A DNA stretch of 64,000 nt, taken from positions 19,866 to 83,865 of the forward strand of contig NZ_JYNX01000062.1 of assembly GCF_001044255.1 (NCBI RefSeq), written 5' to 3'. The notes under the pieces are model-generated. The model worked only from the letters and a program-made list of their open reading frames with translations, was not told the DNA's origin and ran no database searches. The stretch comes from Mycolicibacterium chubuense (lineage in GTDB: Bacteria; Actinomycetota; Actinomycetes; Mycobacteriales; Mycobacteriaceae). Below, one piece after another: positions 1-6,968 of this stretch; within the stretch, counting starts at the first letter, position 1; the number at the start of each line of letters is the position of its first letter. The translations under genes and the position numbers were made by a program.

Positions 1-669
1 GACCACGCGGATCGACTGCAGGCCCTCCTCCGCCACCGCGACGATGTCCGATTCCCGTCTGCGCACTTCGTGAGTCGCGGCCTTGACGGCCTTGCGGATG
101 CGGGAGACGAACAGCAGCAGCAACGGGGCCACGGCCAGCGCGACCAGCGTGAAGTCCCACTGCAGGTACAGCATCAGGCCGAGCATGCCGACGATGGTCA
201 GCAGGTCGGTCGCGATGCCCAGCGTCGACGCCGACGCGAAGTCCTGGATCGTGTCGACGTCGTCGGTCAGCGTGGACAGGATCGGCCCGACGCGGTGGGT
301 GTCGAAGTAGCTCAGGGAGAGCTGCTGCAGATGGTGGTAGGCGCGGGTGCGCAGATCGTTGCCGACCTTCTGGCCGACCGTCTCGGTCAGGTAATTGGCG
401 ACGTAGGTGGCGATCGCGGCGATCACCGCGATGACGATCACCATGATCGCGGCCAGGCCGGCGATGTGCATCCGGCTCTCCCCGCCCAGGATGGGCTGCA
501 GCAGCCCGTGCAGCCAGGGCGGCAGCGGGTGGTTTCCCACGACGCTGTCGAGCACCACCTTCAACGGCCACGGCGCCGCGAGACCCATGGCGATCTGCAC
601 GCACAGCACCGCGAAAATCCCGGCAACCAGCCACCGGTACGGGCGGAGCAGTTCAAGGATCAGTCTCAC
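1..669 (-). CDS. ABC exporter, membrane domain (C-terminal part outside window)
   Basis: N-terminal 223 residues of an ABC-type exporter half-transporter. The visible part is the transmembrane domain: hydrophobic helices near residues 10-30 and 60-85, then the intracellular-loop signature 'TETVGQKVGNDLRTRAYHH', the 'LSYFDTHRVGPILSTLTDDV' loop typical of MDR/MsbA-type exporters, a helix pair, and the start of the loop before the nucleotide-binding domain. The ATPase domain lies beyond the window edge. The start is GTG at 669, because the upstream ATG frames hit stops. The substrate cannot be read from this part. It is divergent from the membrane protein on its right. Confidence 0.85.
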   Translation of the reverse strand, partial: MRLILELLRPYRWLVAGIFAVLCVQIAMGLAAPWPLKVVLDSVVGNHPLPPWLHGLLQPILGGESRMHIAGLAAIMVIVIAVIAAIATYVANYLTETVGQKVGNDLRTRAYHHLQQLSLSYFDTHRVGPILSTLTDDVDTIQDFASASTLGIATDLLTIVGMLGLMLYLQWDFTLVALAVAPLLLLFVSRIRKAVKAATHEVRRRESDIVAVAEEGLQSIRVV

Positions 670-788
670 GGCGTGGCTGCCTCGCTGTCGATGTCATCGA
701 TGGAGCGGAGAAACAGTACATCGTGGAGGTTGCCGGCGGGCGTCGACGCGGTAGGGTCGCACACACTCTGCCCGGGGGTGTCAGCAAC

Positions 789-1634
789 GTGAACACGACC
801 GTCCGTCGATACCTCGGCGCTGCCTCCCGGTCGATGGCGCGGGCGGGGGCGCCGCGCCCGTTCACCGCCCGACGCGCGGCGGCCGATTTCCAGCTGCCGC
901 TGCTGCGGTCCGTGGCCGCGGAGATCCGCTGGATGTTCACGCCGCCCCGCACCTGCCTGATGGGGGTGTGGACCAACACGGTGCTGGCGGCGCTGTGGCT
1001 GCTGGTGCAGCCGGTGACGCGGCACGGCGCGCACGACGACCTGATCGTCGTCGTGGACACCTACTTCGCGTCGTTCATCCTGGCCGACGTCACGACGACG
1101 AATCTGCTCGGCGCGGACCACCACCGGGTGAACGCAGCGTGGTCGGCGGGCACGCCGATGTGGCGCATCCTGCTGGTGAAGAACGCGGCACTGTTAGTCA
1201 TCGTCGGCCTTCCCACGCTCGCCGCGGCGGCGGCGTTCACCGTCACGCTCGATCACCCGTCGCGGCTGCTCAGGACGGTGCCCAACGTGCTGGTGCCCGT
1301 GATCTCCTGGCTCGGCGTCGGCAATCTCGTCTCGGTGCTGCTGCCGGTCGCGGCGGTGCCACTGCTGCGGCGGTGGCGGCGCCGCCACGACCGGGCGAGC
1401 CTCACGGTCTGGGCGGCGGCACTCGCGCTGCCCTACGCGCTGTACTACGTCGCGGATCCGATCGGCAGTGTGGAGCACCAGCTGTTCTGGAACCGGTTAC
1501 CGGCCGCGATCGGCCCGCTGCTGGGGCGCGACACGAAGACCTTCGTCCACCTGGCGGTGGCGGCCACGGTCTGGGTGGTCGGCACCGCGGCGGCGGTGCT
1601 GTGGGTGCGGCGGCGCGGCCTACAGATGCGGTGA
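789..1634 (+). CDS. Integral membrane protein of unknown function
   Basis: About 281 residues with a basic, polar N-terminus and roughly six hydrophobic segments (around residues 58-72, 88-105, 128-150, 165-190, 205-222, 255-278). The pattern resembles an ABC-2-type permease or other polytopic protein, but I do not recognise a family. The stretch 'VVVDTYFASFILADVTTTN' is a distinctive internal motif. Start uncertain: GTG 789 follows a GGGGGTG Shine-Dalgarno-like run; an in-frame GTG at 723 would add 22 residues with no good ribosome-binding site. Divergent from the ABC exporter, with which it could work, although the sequence does not prove this. Confidence 0.6.
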   Translation: MNTTVRRYLGAASRSMARAGAPRPFTARRAAADFQLPLLRSVAAEIRWMFTPPRTCLMGVWTNTVLAALWLLVQPVTRHGAHDDLIVVVDTYFASFILADVTTTNLLGADHHRVNAAWSAGTPMWRILLVKNAALLVIVGLPTLAAAAAFTVTLDHPSRLLRTVPNVLVPVISWLGVGNLVSVLLPVAAVPLLRRWRRRHDRASLTVWAAALALPYALYYVADPIGSVEHQLFWNRLPAAIGPLLGRDTKTFVHLAVAATVWVVGTAAAVLWVRRRGLQMR

Positions 1635-1643
1635 GGGCTCGAG

Positions 1644-2612
1644 TCAGCGCACAGCCTGCTCGGGGTAGCGGCCGCCCTTCACCAGGTCGCTGAGGGGTTG
1701 CAGTTCAGCCAGGGCGTCGTCGTCGAGCTGGACGTCCAGGGAGGCCACGTTCTCGTCGAGGCGATGCGCGTGCCGGGTCCCGGGAATCGGCACCACCGAA
1801 ACGCCCAGCCGGTCCGCCTGGGCATACACCCAGGCCAACGCGACCTGCGCCGGTAGCACGCCGAGCCGCTCGGCGACGGCGCGGACGGTGTCGGCGATGA
1901 CTTGGTTCTGTTCACCGGCTTCACCGGTGAACCGCGGGTTGCGGGCACGGAAGTCCTTGGGGTCCAACGACGATGTCTGCACCGCCCCGGTCAGGAATCC
2001 CCGTCCCAGCGGGGCATAGGGCACGAGGCCGACGCCCAGTTGGGCCATCACGGGAGTGACCTCTTCGACATCCCTTGTCCACAGCGAATATTCGCTCTGC
2101 ACCGCGGCGATCGGATGCACCGCGTGGGCGCGGCGAAGGAGATCGGCGCCGACCTCGCTGAGACCCAGGTACCGGACTTTGCCTTCGCGCACCAGTTCGG
2201 CCATCGCCCCGACGGTGTCCTCGATCTCGGCGTTCTGCGGGGGCCGGTGCAGGTAGTAGAGGTCGATGTGGTCGACCCCCAACCGCAGCAGCGAGGCCTC
2301 GCAGGACCGCTTCACGTATGGCGGATCGCCGCGGTGGAGCCGGTTCTCGTCACCGCCACTGCGGTCGATGCCGAACTTCGTGGCGATCTGGACGTCGTCG
2401 CGCCTGCCGACGATCCCGCGACCCACCAGTACTTCGTTGTGGCCCGAGCCGTACTGGTCCGCTGTGTCGAGGAGAGTGACGCCGACATCGATGGCATGGT
2501 GCAGCGTTTCGATGCTGGTGTCCCAGTCCGACGCGCCGTAGTACTCGCTCATCCCCATGCACCCCAGGCCCTGAGCCGAGACGCCGAGACCGCCGAGAGT
2601 GGTTCGCTTCAC
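1644..2612 (-). CDS. Aldo/keto reductase
   Basis: 322-residue NADPH-dependent aldo/keto reductase. The AKR catalytic tetrad is visible: Asp49 ('LLDTADQYG'), Tyr54, Lys79 ('IATKFG') and His122 ('YYLHRPP'). The C-terminal cofactor motif is 'VVPIPGTRHAHRLDEN'. The GTG at 2612 was chosen because the product then begins 'KRTTLGGLGVSAQGLGCMGM', the usual AKR start, and GGAAAGGA sits about 7 nt upstream; a longer in-frame extension to 2744 has no homology-like content. It lies 85 bp downstream of the XRE regulator on the same strand, so co-transcription or regulation by it is plausible. The physiological carbonyl substrate is unknown. Confidence 0.92.
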   Translation of the reverse strand: MKRTTLGGLGVSAQGLGCMGMSEYYGASDWDTSIETLHHAIDVGVTLLDTADQYGSGHNEVLVGRGIVGRRDDVQIATKFGIDRSGGDENRLHRGDPPYVKRSCEASLLRLGVDHIDLYYLHRPPQNAEIEDTVGAMAELVREGKVRYLGLSEVGADLLRRAHAVHPIAAVQSEYSLWTRDVEEVTPVMAQLGVGLVPYAPLGRGFLTGAVQTSSLDPKDFRARNPRFTGEAGEQNQVIADTVRAVAERLGVLPAQVALAWVYAQADRLGVSVVPIPGTRHAHRLDENVASLDVQLDDDALAELQPLSDLVKGGRYPEQAVR

Positions 2613-2697
2613 GATCAATCCTTTCCGACAACTGCTCCCGGTATCGACGGTAATCAGACGCTGCGCGACGACAAGGGGTGCAGTACACCCAGGGACG

Positions 2698-3513
2698 TCA
2701 TCCGGTCGCTGCCCAGGAACACAGCACCGACAAGGCCTCGGCACTCGGCGAGCCGGGTTCTGCGTGGTAGACGACCAACTCCTGACCAGGGCTGGATCGC
2801 ACGTCGAAGGTCTGCATCGTCAACGTCATGACCCCCACCACCGGATGCCGGAAGGTCTTGTTCTGCAGAGATTTCCGCCGGGCATCGTTGCGGGTCCACA
2901 GTTCGGCGAAGGCGGGGCTGGCCTCGAGCAGCTCGTCCCGGACGGTGCGCAGCCGTACGTCGTTGGGCGCCAACCCGAAGCCGTGCCGGAAGCCGGCCAC
3001 CGCATCCTCGGCGACCACCGACCAGTTGCAGTAGAACGTCTGGGCGTCGGGCTCGGTGAAGATCACGTGCATCAGGTTCTTCGAATGCGTCCACTTGAGG
3101 AACATGGCATCGGCGATCTGATTGCTGGCGAGGACGTCGAAGGCTCGGTTGTAGACGAACGCAGGATTGAACGGCCACATGTCGAGCAGGTCGAGCAGCG
3201 CCGGGTCGACGCGGGTGCTGACACTGCCGCGTTCCTGGGGGCTCAGCCCCGCCAGCCGGAACAGGTGCTCGCGCGCGTCGTCCGGCAGTTGCAGGACGGC
3301 GGACAACGCATCGATGACCTGGGGCGAGGGGCGACGCTCGCGACCCTGCTCGAGCCGTGTGTAGTAGTCGACACTCATACCGGCCAGCAGCGCCACTTCT
3401 TCTCGCCGCAGTCCGCTGACGCGGCGTAACCCGTCGCTCGGCAGTCCCACGTCGCCGGGGGCCACCCGGGCGCGGCGTGCTCGCAGATAGTCGCCGAGGC
3501 CATCACTGCCCAT
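2698..3513 (-). CDS. XRE-family regulator with MmyB-like ligand-binding domain
   Basis: 271 residues. The N-terminal helix-turn-helix (about residues 10-75) contains 'LRREEVALLAGMSVDYYTRL' and 'EQGRERRPS', typical of the XRE/MmyB class. The remainder matches the PAS-like MmyB ligand-binding region ('DMWPFNPAFVYNRAFDVLASN', 'LMHVIFTEP', then a C-terminal 'MTLTMQTFDVRSSPGQELVV'). In this class the C-terminal domain is thought to bind a small hydrophobic or fatty-acid-like ligand. It usually sits next to a short-chain dehydrogenase or aldo/keto reductase that it controls, matching the reductase just downstream. The ATG start gives the usual family length. Confidence 0.88.
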   Translation of the reverse strand: MGSDGLGDYLRARRARVAPGDVGLPSDGLRRVSGLRREEVALLAGMSVDYYTRLEQGRERRPSPQVIDALSAVLQLPDDAREHLFRLAGLSPQERGSVSTRVDPALLDLLDMWPFNPAFVYNRAFDVLASNQIADAMFLKWTHSKNLMHVIFTEPDAQTFYCNWSVVAEDAVAGFRHGFGLAPNDVRLRTVRDELLEASPAFAELWTRNDARRKSLQNKTFRHPVVGVMTLTMQTFDVRSSPGQELVVYHAEPGSPSAEALSVLCSWAATG

Positions 3514-3638
3514 GCCCGCCAGCTTATGGTGCCCCGTCGGCGCGTTCCTGGTTGCAGCGCACCCACCGAAGGCTCGTACTGGGCCGCCTGAGCCCGTAGG
3601 TTGGCAGATGACGGATCCCCGGGCGAGAGGTGCACACC

Positions 3639-4652
3639 GTGTCCAACCACTTCACCGGACTGAGCCTCGGGCCTCCCCTCGGCGATCAGCGCCTGGACCT
3701 GTGCGACCTGTATGCGTTTCAGTCACCGGCCGACGACGCGCGAACGGTGTTGATCCTGAACGCCAATCCCAATGCCGACGCACTGCATCCCGACGCGGTG
3801 TACCGGTTGGCGGTCGACACCGACGGAGACCTGCTCAACGACATCGCGTTCACATTCGTCTTCTCCGAGCCGCAGGACGGCCGTCAGACCGTCGACGTGT
3901 ATCTCGCCCGCGGTGCGGAGTCGCGGGATCCCGAGCCGGCCGGCGAGAAGATCTTCTCCGCGGTGGAGGTGTCGTTCACGGCCGATCCCAACATCTTGCG
4001 GGCAGGCGACATCACCTTCGCCGCCGGCGCGCGCAGCGACGCGTTCTTCTTCGACTTCGACGGCATCAAGGCGCTGTTCGACACCTCGGGTAAGCGCAAC
4101 TTCACCGAACCCCATCTGGGTGATCTCGGCGGAACGTCGCCGTGGACGGGCCAGGACTCCAACCTGACCGCCAACGTCTGCTCGATGGCGGTCGAGGTCC
4201 CGACGAGCATGTTCGGTGCGCAGGGACCGATCCGGATCTGGGGGCGGTGCAGCGTGCGGGACAACGGCGAGCTGCGCCACGTCGACCGGGCAGGGCACCC
4301 GTCGGTCAGCAGCTTCTTCAACACCGACGACACCAAGCTCGAGTACAACGCCAGCGAGCCGGTGCACGACTGGGACCGCTGGCTGGACCAGTTCGTCCAC
4401 CTGCTCGGCCACACCGGCGGATACAGCCGCGAGGACGCGATCGCCGTGATCGAGGCCGAGGGCACATTGCCCGACATGCTGACCTTCGATCCGGCGCTGC
4501 CCGCGCGGTATCCCAACGGCCGGACCTTCACCGACGACGTCATCGACTACCGGCTGGGGTTCCTCACCAAGAACGAGTGCCCACCGTCGGGCCTGTCGCC
4601 GCACACCGACACGTTGGACGAATTCCCGTACCTCGGCCCGCCGCATCCGTGA
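3639..4652 (+). CDS. DUF4331 family protein
   Basis: 337 residues matching the DUF4331 family, whose members begin with a '(S)NHxxG...D..D.Y.F.SP' pattern. Here the start is 'SNHFTGLSLGPPLGDQRLDLCDLYAF', then 'VLILNANPNA', a repeated acidic-aromatic segment ('AFFFDFDGIK'), 'DSNLTANVCSMAVEVPTSMF' and a C-terminal 'DDVIDYRLGFLTKNE'. No signal peptide or membrane segment is seen, so it is probably cytoplasmic. Biochemical role unknown. Start: GTG 3639 has GAGAGG about 8 nt upstream and is preferred to the in-frame GTG at 3630. No obvious operon partner. Confidence 0.8.
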   Translation: MSNHFTGLSLGPPLGDQRLDLCDLYAFQSPADDARTVLILNANPNADALHPDAVYRLAVDTDGDLLNDIAFTFVFSEPQDGRQTVDVYLARGAESRDPEPAGEKIFSAVEVSFTADPNILRAGDITFAAGARSDAFFFDFDGIKALFDTSGKRNFTEPHLGDLGGTSPWTGQDSNLTANVCSMAVEVPTSMFGAQGPIRIWGRCSVRDNGELRHVDRAGHPSVSSFFNTDDTKLEYNASEPVHDWDRWLDQFVHLLGHTGGYSREDAIAVIEAEGTLPDMLTFDPALPARYPNGRTFTDDVIDYRLGFLTKNECPPSGLSPHTDTLDEFPYLGPPHP

Positions 4653-5059
4653 GGACCGTCGCTAGGCGTTAGCCTCTCCCTCAGTCGCCCTCCGGGACCA
4701 TCGGCTCCCTGCACGAGGACTTTCGCTATTTTCGGGCAACCCGAGTGCCGATTAAATTGGCAGCATGGCGGACTGGACGCCGATCAAGCCTTCAGTACGA
4801 CACGGGGCAGAAGACTTCGAGGTATTTGGAATCACCTGCTGCCCTTCGACTTTCGATAGACTTGCATCTCACACGTGAGTGCTCGTCACCGCCGAGTCCC
4901 TGCCGATGTACGGCTAACCCAAAGACGCGAGGGATAGTTGCCCACATCGTTTCTGCGCCAGAGATTTTCGCGATAATGCCGATATCCCAGCGTGGCATCG
5001 GCTATAATTAGAATTCGTCGTCTAATCGGGGCCTCGAATGTCGATCAATTCGAGGAACA
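4653..5059. other. 407-bp AT-richer intergenic gap
   Basis: No convincing gene. An 88-codon ORF on the + strand has a composition unlike a protein and no ribosome-binding site. The stretch is visibly poorer in G+C than its neighbours (for example the segment around 4955-5010). It contains a consensus -10 hexamer near the right end. A GCTA...TAGC dyad near 4671 could be part of a weak terminator for the DUF4331 gene. Confidence 0.6.
5003..5008 (+). promoter_or_regulatory. Consensus -10 element (TATAAT)
   Basis: A perfect TATAAT lies 51 bp before the start of the flavin split-barrel gene. No good -35 hexamer is visible at 16-18 bp, which is common in mycobacterial promoters. It is the best promoter candidate for that gene and implies a leader of roughly 45 nt. 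Confidence 0.5.
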
Positions 5060-5521
5060 ATGGCGAAACAACGCGAACGCGATGGCGCTACCTATCATGG
5101 CAACCGACTGGCGCACGTCGACGGAGATCATGCCGAGCTGACCCGAGTCGAGGCTGTCCGGCTTCTCGCCAGTGTCCCCTATGGGCGGGTCATTTTCACT
5201 CTCAATGCACTACCAGCAGCCCGTCCGGTCAACCATGTCATCGACGACGGCCAGGTCATCATCTGCGCCTGGCTGAACCCGAAGATCTCGGCTGCGGAGC
5301 GATCGACCGACGGCGTCGTCGTCGGCTACCAAGCCGACAGTCTCGATGCCCGGAGACAGACCGGCTGGAGCGTCTCGGTCACCGGACGTGCGCACACACT
5401 GACCGATCCTGAACAGGTATCGCGCTACGAACGCATGCTCGATCCCTGGCTCCATCGCGCCGACACCTTCGTCTCCATCGACCCCGCCATCGTCAACGGC
5501 TTCCGAATCAGCCAGGAGTAG
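5060..5521 (+). CDS. Pyridoxamine-5'-phosphate-oxidase-like flavin/F420 split-barrel protein
   Basis: 153 residues with the PNPOx-like split-barrel pattern: '[20 protein letters not shown]' at the first strand, '[18 protein letters not shown]', then a '[13 protein letters not shown]' strand and a conserved '[20 protein letters not shown]' helix. Relatives bind FMN, heme or F420; several in M. tuberculosis are dormancy (DosR) regulon members, but I see no convincing DosR box here. The ATG has GAGGAAC just upstream. Single gene, followed by a GC-rich hairpin. Cofactor and substrate cannot be decided from sequence. Confidence 0.82.
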   Translation: MAKQRERDGATYHGNRLAHVDGDHAELTRVEAVRLLASVPYGRVIFTLNALPAARPVNHVIDDGQVIICAWLNPKISAAERSTDGVVVGYQADSLDARRQTGWSVSVTGRAHTLTDPEQVSRYERMLDPWLHRADTFVSIDPAIVNGFRISQE

Positions 5522-5522
5522 C

Positions 5523-5548
5523 CGGCCGCGCGCCTCGTCGCGCGGCCG
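5523..5548 (+). terminator. GC-rich hairpin after split-barrel gene
   Basis: Perfect 10-bp inverted repeat (CGGCCGCGCG / CGCGCGGCCG) with a 6-nt loop starting 2 nt after the stop codon. There is no U-tract, as is usual for mycobacterial terminators. Confidence 0.6.
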
Positions 5549-5647
5549 ATACCGGGGCGATCTCGTTTCTCCGCGGGACATCGTTGGCACGCTGACGCCC
5601 GCTTTCCCTTGCCGTGACAACCCGTGGAGATTCCACCCCCAAACGCG

Positions 5648-5673
5648 TCAGGCCCCCTCGAAAGGGGGCCTGA
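5648..5673 (-). terminator. Terminator after tRNA-Tyr
   Basis: Perfect 11-bp stem (TCAGGCCCCCT / AGGGGGCCTGA) with a CGAA tetraloop, located 6 nt beyond the tRNA 3' end on the minus strand. A very stable hairpin and the obvious terminator of the tRNA transcript. Confidence 0.85.
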
Positions 5674-5679
5674 CCAGCG

Positions 5680-5762
5680 TGGCAGGTACTGGATTCGAAC
5701 CAGTGTAGGCGTAAGCCGACGGATTTACAGTCCGCTCCCATTGGCCGCTCGGGCAACCTGCC
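5680..5762 (-). tRNA. tRNA-Tyr (anticodon GUA)
   Basis: 83-nt class II tRNA. The acceptor stem GGCAGGT pairs with ACCTGCC at the other end, with discriminator A. The anticodon loop reads CTGTAAA, giving GUA. A long variable arm follows, as expected for bacterial tRNA-Tyr, and the T-loop GGTTCGAATCC is intact. CCA is not fully encoded. Confidence 0.96.
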
Positions 5763-5901
5763 GGTGACGCGAAGAGCGCGCACAGCAGGATACAACGAGG
5801 ACATACCCCGAGAACAAATCGCCAGGGTGGTGTGGCCTCCGCTCGCAGCTGTCGGCCAAGATGGGACCAAGAACTGACACCTACGAAGGAGGGACGGGTC
5901 C

Positions 5902-6393
5902 ATGGCGGATTCATCGTTCGACGTCGTCAGCAAGGTCGACCGGCAAGAGGTCGACAACGCGCTCAACCAGGCCGCCAAGGAGCTGAGCACCCGCTTCGAC
6001 TTCCGCGGCACCGACACCACCATCGCCTGGAAGGGCGACGAGGTGATCGAGCTGGTCAGCTCCACCGAGGAGCGGCTCAAGGCCGCCGTCGACGTGTTCA
6101 AGGAGAAGCTGGTCCGGCGCGACATCTCGATGAAGGCGTTTGACGCCGGTGACCCCCAGCCCAGCGGTAAGACCTTCCGGCTCACGGGCACCCTCAAGCA
6201 GGGCATCAGCAGCGAGGACGCCAAGAAGATCACCAAGCTGATCCGCGACGAAGGGCCCAAGGGCGTCAAGGCTCAGATCCAGGGCGAGGAGATCCGCGTC
6301 AGCTCCAAGAAGCGCGACGACCTGCAGGCCGTCATCGCGCTGCTCAAGGGCGCCGACCTGGACGCCGCGCTGCAGTTCGTCAACTACCGCTGA
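5902..6393 (+). CDS. YajQ-family nucleotide-binding protein
   Basis: 163 residues, the full length of the YajQ family. It has the two-ferredoxin-fold pattern with '[20 protein letters not shown]' at the N-terminus, '[14 protein letters not shown]', '[20 protein letters not shown]' and a C-terminal '[20 protein letters not shown]'. YajQ proteins bind nucleotides; some are cyclic-di-GMP effectors and others bind RNA. The H37Rv counterpart is Rv0566c. Strong ribosome-binding site GAAGGAGGG 8 nt before the ATG. Convergent with the lipoprotein gene, with a palindrome between them. Confidence 0.93.
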   Translation: MADSSFDVVSKVDRQEVDNALNQAAKELSTRFDFRGTDTTIAWKGDEVIELVSSTEERLKAAVDVFKEKLVRRDISMKAFDAGDPQPSGKTFRLTGTLKQGISSEDAKKITKLIRDEGPKGVKAQIQGEEIRVSSKKRDDLQAVIALLKGADLDAALQFVNYR

Positions 6394-6396
6394 GAT

Positions 6397-6459
6397 CGTT
6401 GAGACTGCGTCTACGGCGGGTTTTTCTCCACTTTCGCCGCCCTAGGCGCAGTCTCAACG
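6397..6459. repeat. Dispersed palindrome family 1, copy A (likely bidirectional terminator)
   Basis: Two 23-nt arms (6397-6419 and 6437-6459) match with 2 mismatches around a 17-nt T-rich loop. The arms begin CGTTGAGACTGCG. A second, related copy is at 23916-23968. The right arm contains the TGA stop codon and last Arg codon of the minus-strand lipoprotein gene. Between two convergent genes it is well placed to terminate both. Confidence 0.8.
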
Positions 6460-6966
6460 CAATTCGGGGGTGATGTCGACCGGGCCGTCGGACCCGTGGT
6501 CACCCATGTTGCGGCACTCCCCGTAGATCTGCAGCGCGCCGTAGCCGGGGTCGGCGACGCGCGGCCCGACGGCGGCCGTCACGCCGTCGCGGTGGAGCGA
6601 GTCGCCGTGCACGACCTGCCCGGCCGGCGCGCCGCTCGCCCAGCCCTGCGCGACGAGCGCGTCGCGGATCTGCGCGTACACCGCGCCCGGGTCGGCAGGC
6701 AGCTTGAACGCCACCTCGACCCGGCCCTGGAACGGCGGCTCACCCTGGTCGTTGCACGATCCGAACGAGAAGCCGCCCGTCACATCGTCCAGTTTCACGG
6801 CGCGGACCACGGCCACCGCCGGGTCGACGACCTGCGCGCGGGTCTGCTCGTCGGACAGCGTGTTCTCCGGCTCGTCGTACGGATTGTCTTGGGCCGGGCC
6901 GGAATCGGACATGTGGCAGCCTCCCAGGGCGAGCGCGATCAGCAGCGTGGACAGCAGTCGGGTCAT
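6454..6966 (-). CDS. Secreted lipoprotein of unknown function
   Basis: 170 residues. The start 'MTRLLSTLLIALALGGC' is a lipoprotein signal peptide with lipobox LGGC (Cys17). The mature part is Pro/Asp/Glu-rich ('NPYDEPENTLSDEQT'), then a compact alpha/beta-looking domain with 'GGFSFGSCNDQGEPPFQGRV' and two further cysteines. Its ATG is 2 nt after the stop of the upstream DUF1023 gene, so the two are co-transcribed. The last two codons lie inside a dispersed palindrome. Function unknown; export by Lgt/LspA is expected from the lipobox. Confidence 0.82.
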   Translation of the reverse strand: MTRLLSTLLIALALGGCHMSDSGPAQDNPYDEPENTLSDEQTRAQVVDPAVAVVRAVKLDDVTGGFSFGSCNDQGEPPFQGRVEVAFKLPADPGAVYAQIRDALVAQGWASGAPAGQVVHGDSLHRDGVTAAVGPRVADPGYGALQIYGECRNMGDHGSDGPVDITPELR

Positions 6967-6968
6967 CA

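Noticed and set aside
4664-4680. IdeR-box-like TAGGCGTTAGCCT
   Set aside because: Only short arms (AGGC/GCCT) and poor agreement with the 19-bp IdeR consensus; lies after, not before, a gene.
4694-4709. Possible DosR box before the split-barrel gene (GGGACCATCGGCTCCC)
   Set aside because: The half-site spacing is 2 nt too long for the DosR consensus and it lies about 350 bp upstream.
4745-5011. 88-codon ORF in the AT-richer gap
   Set aside because: No ribosome-binding site, no recognisable motif and an unusual residue mix. Kept as non-coding.
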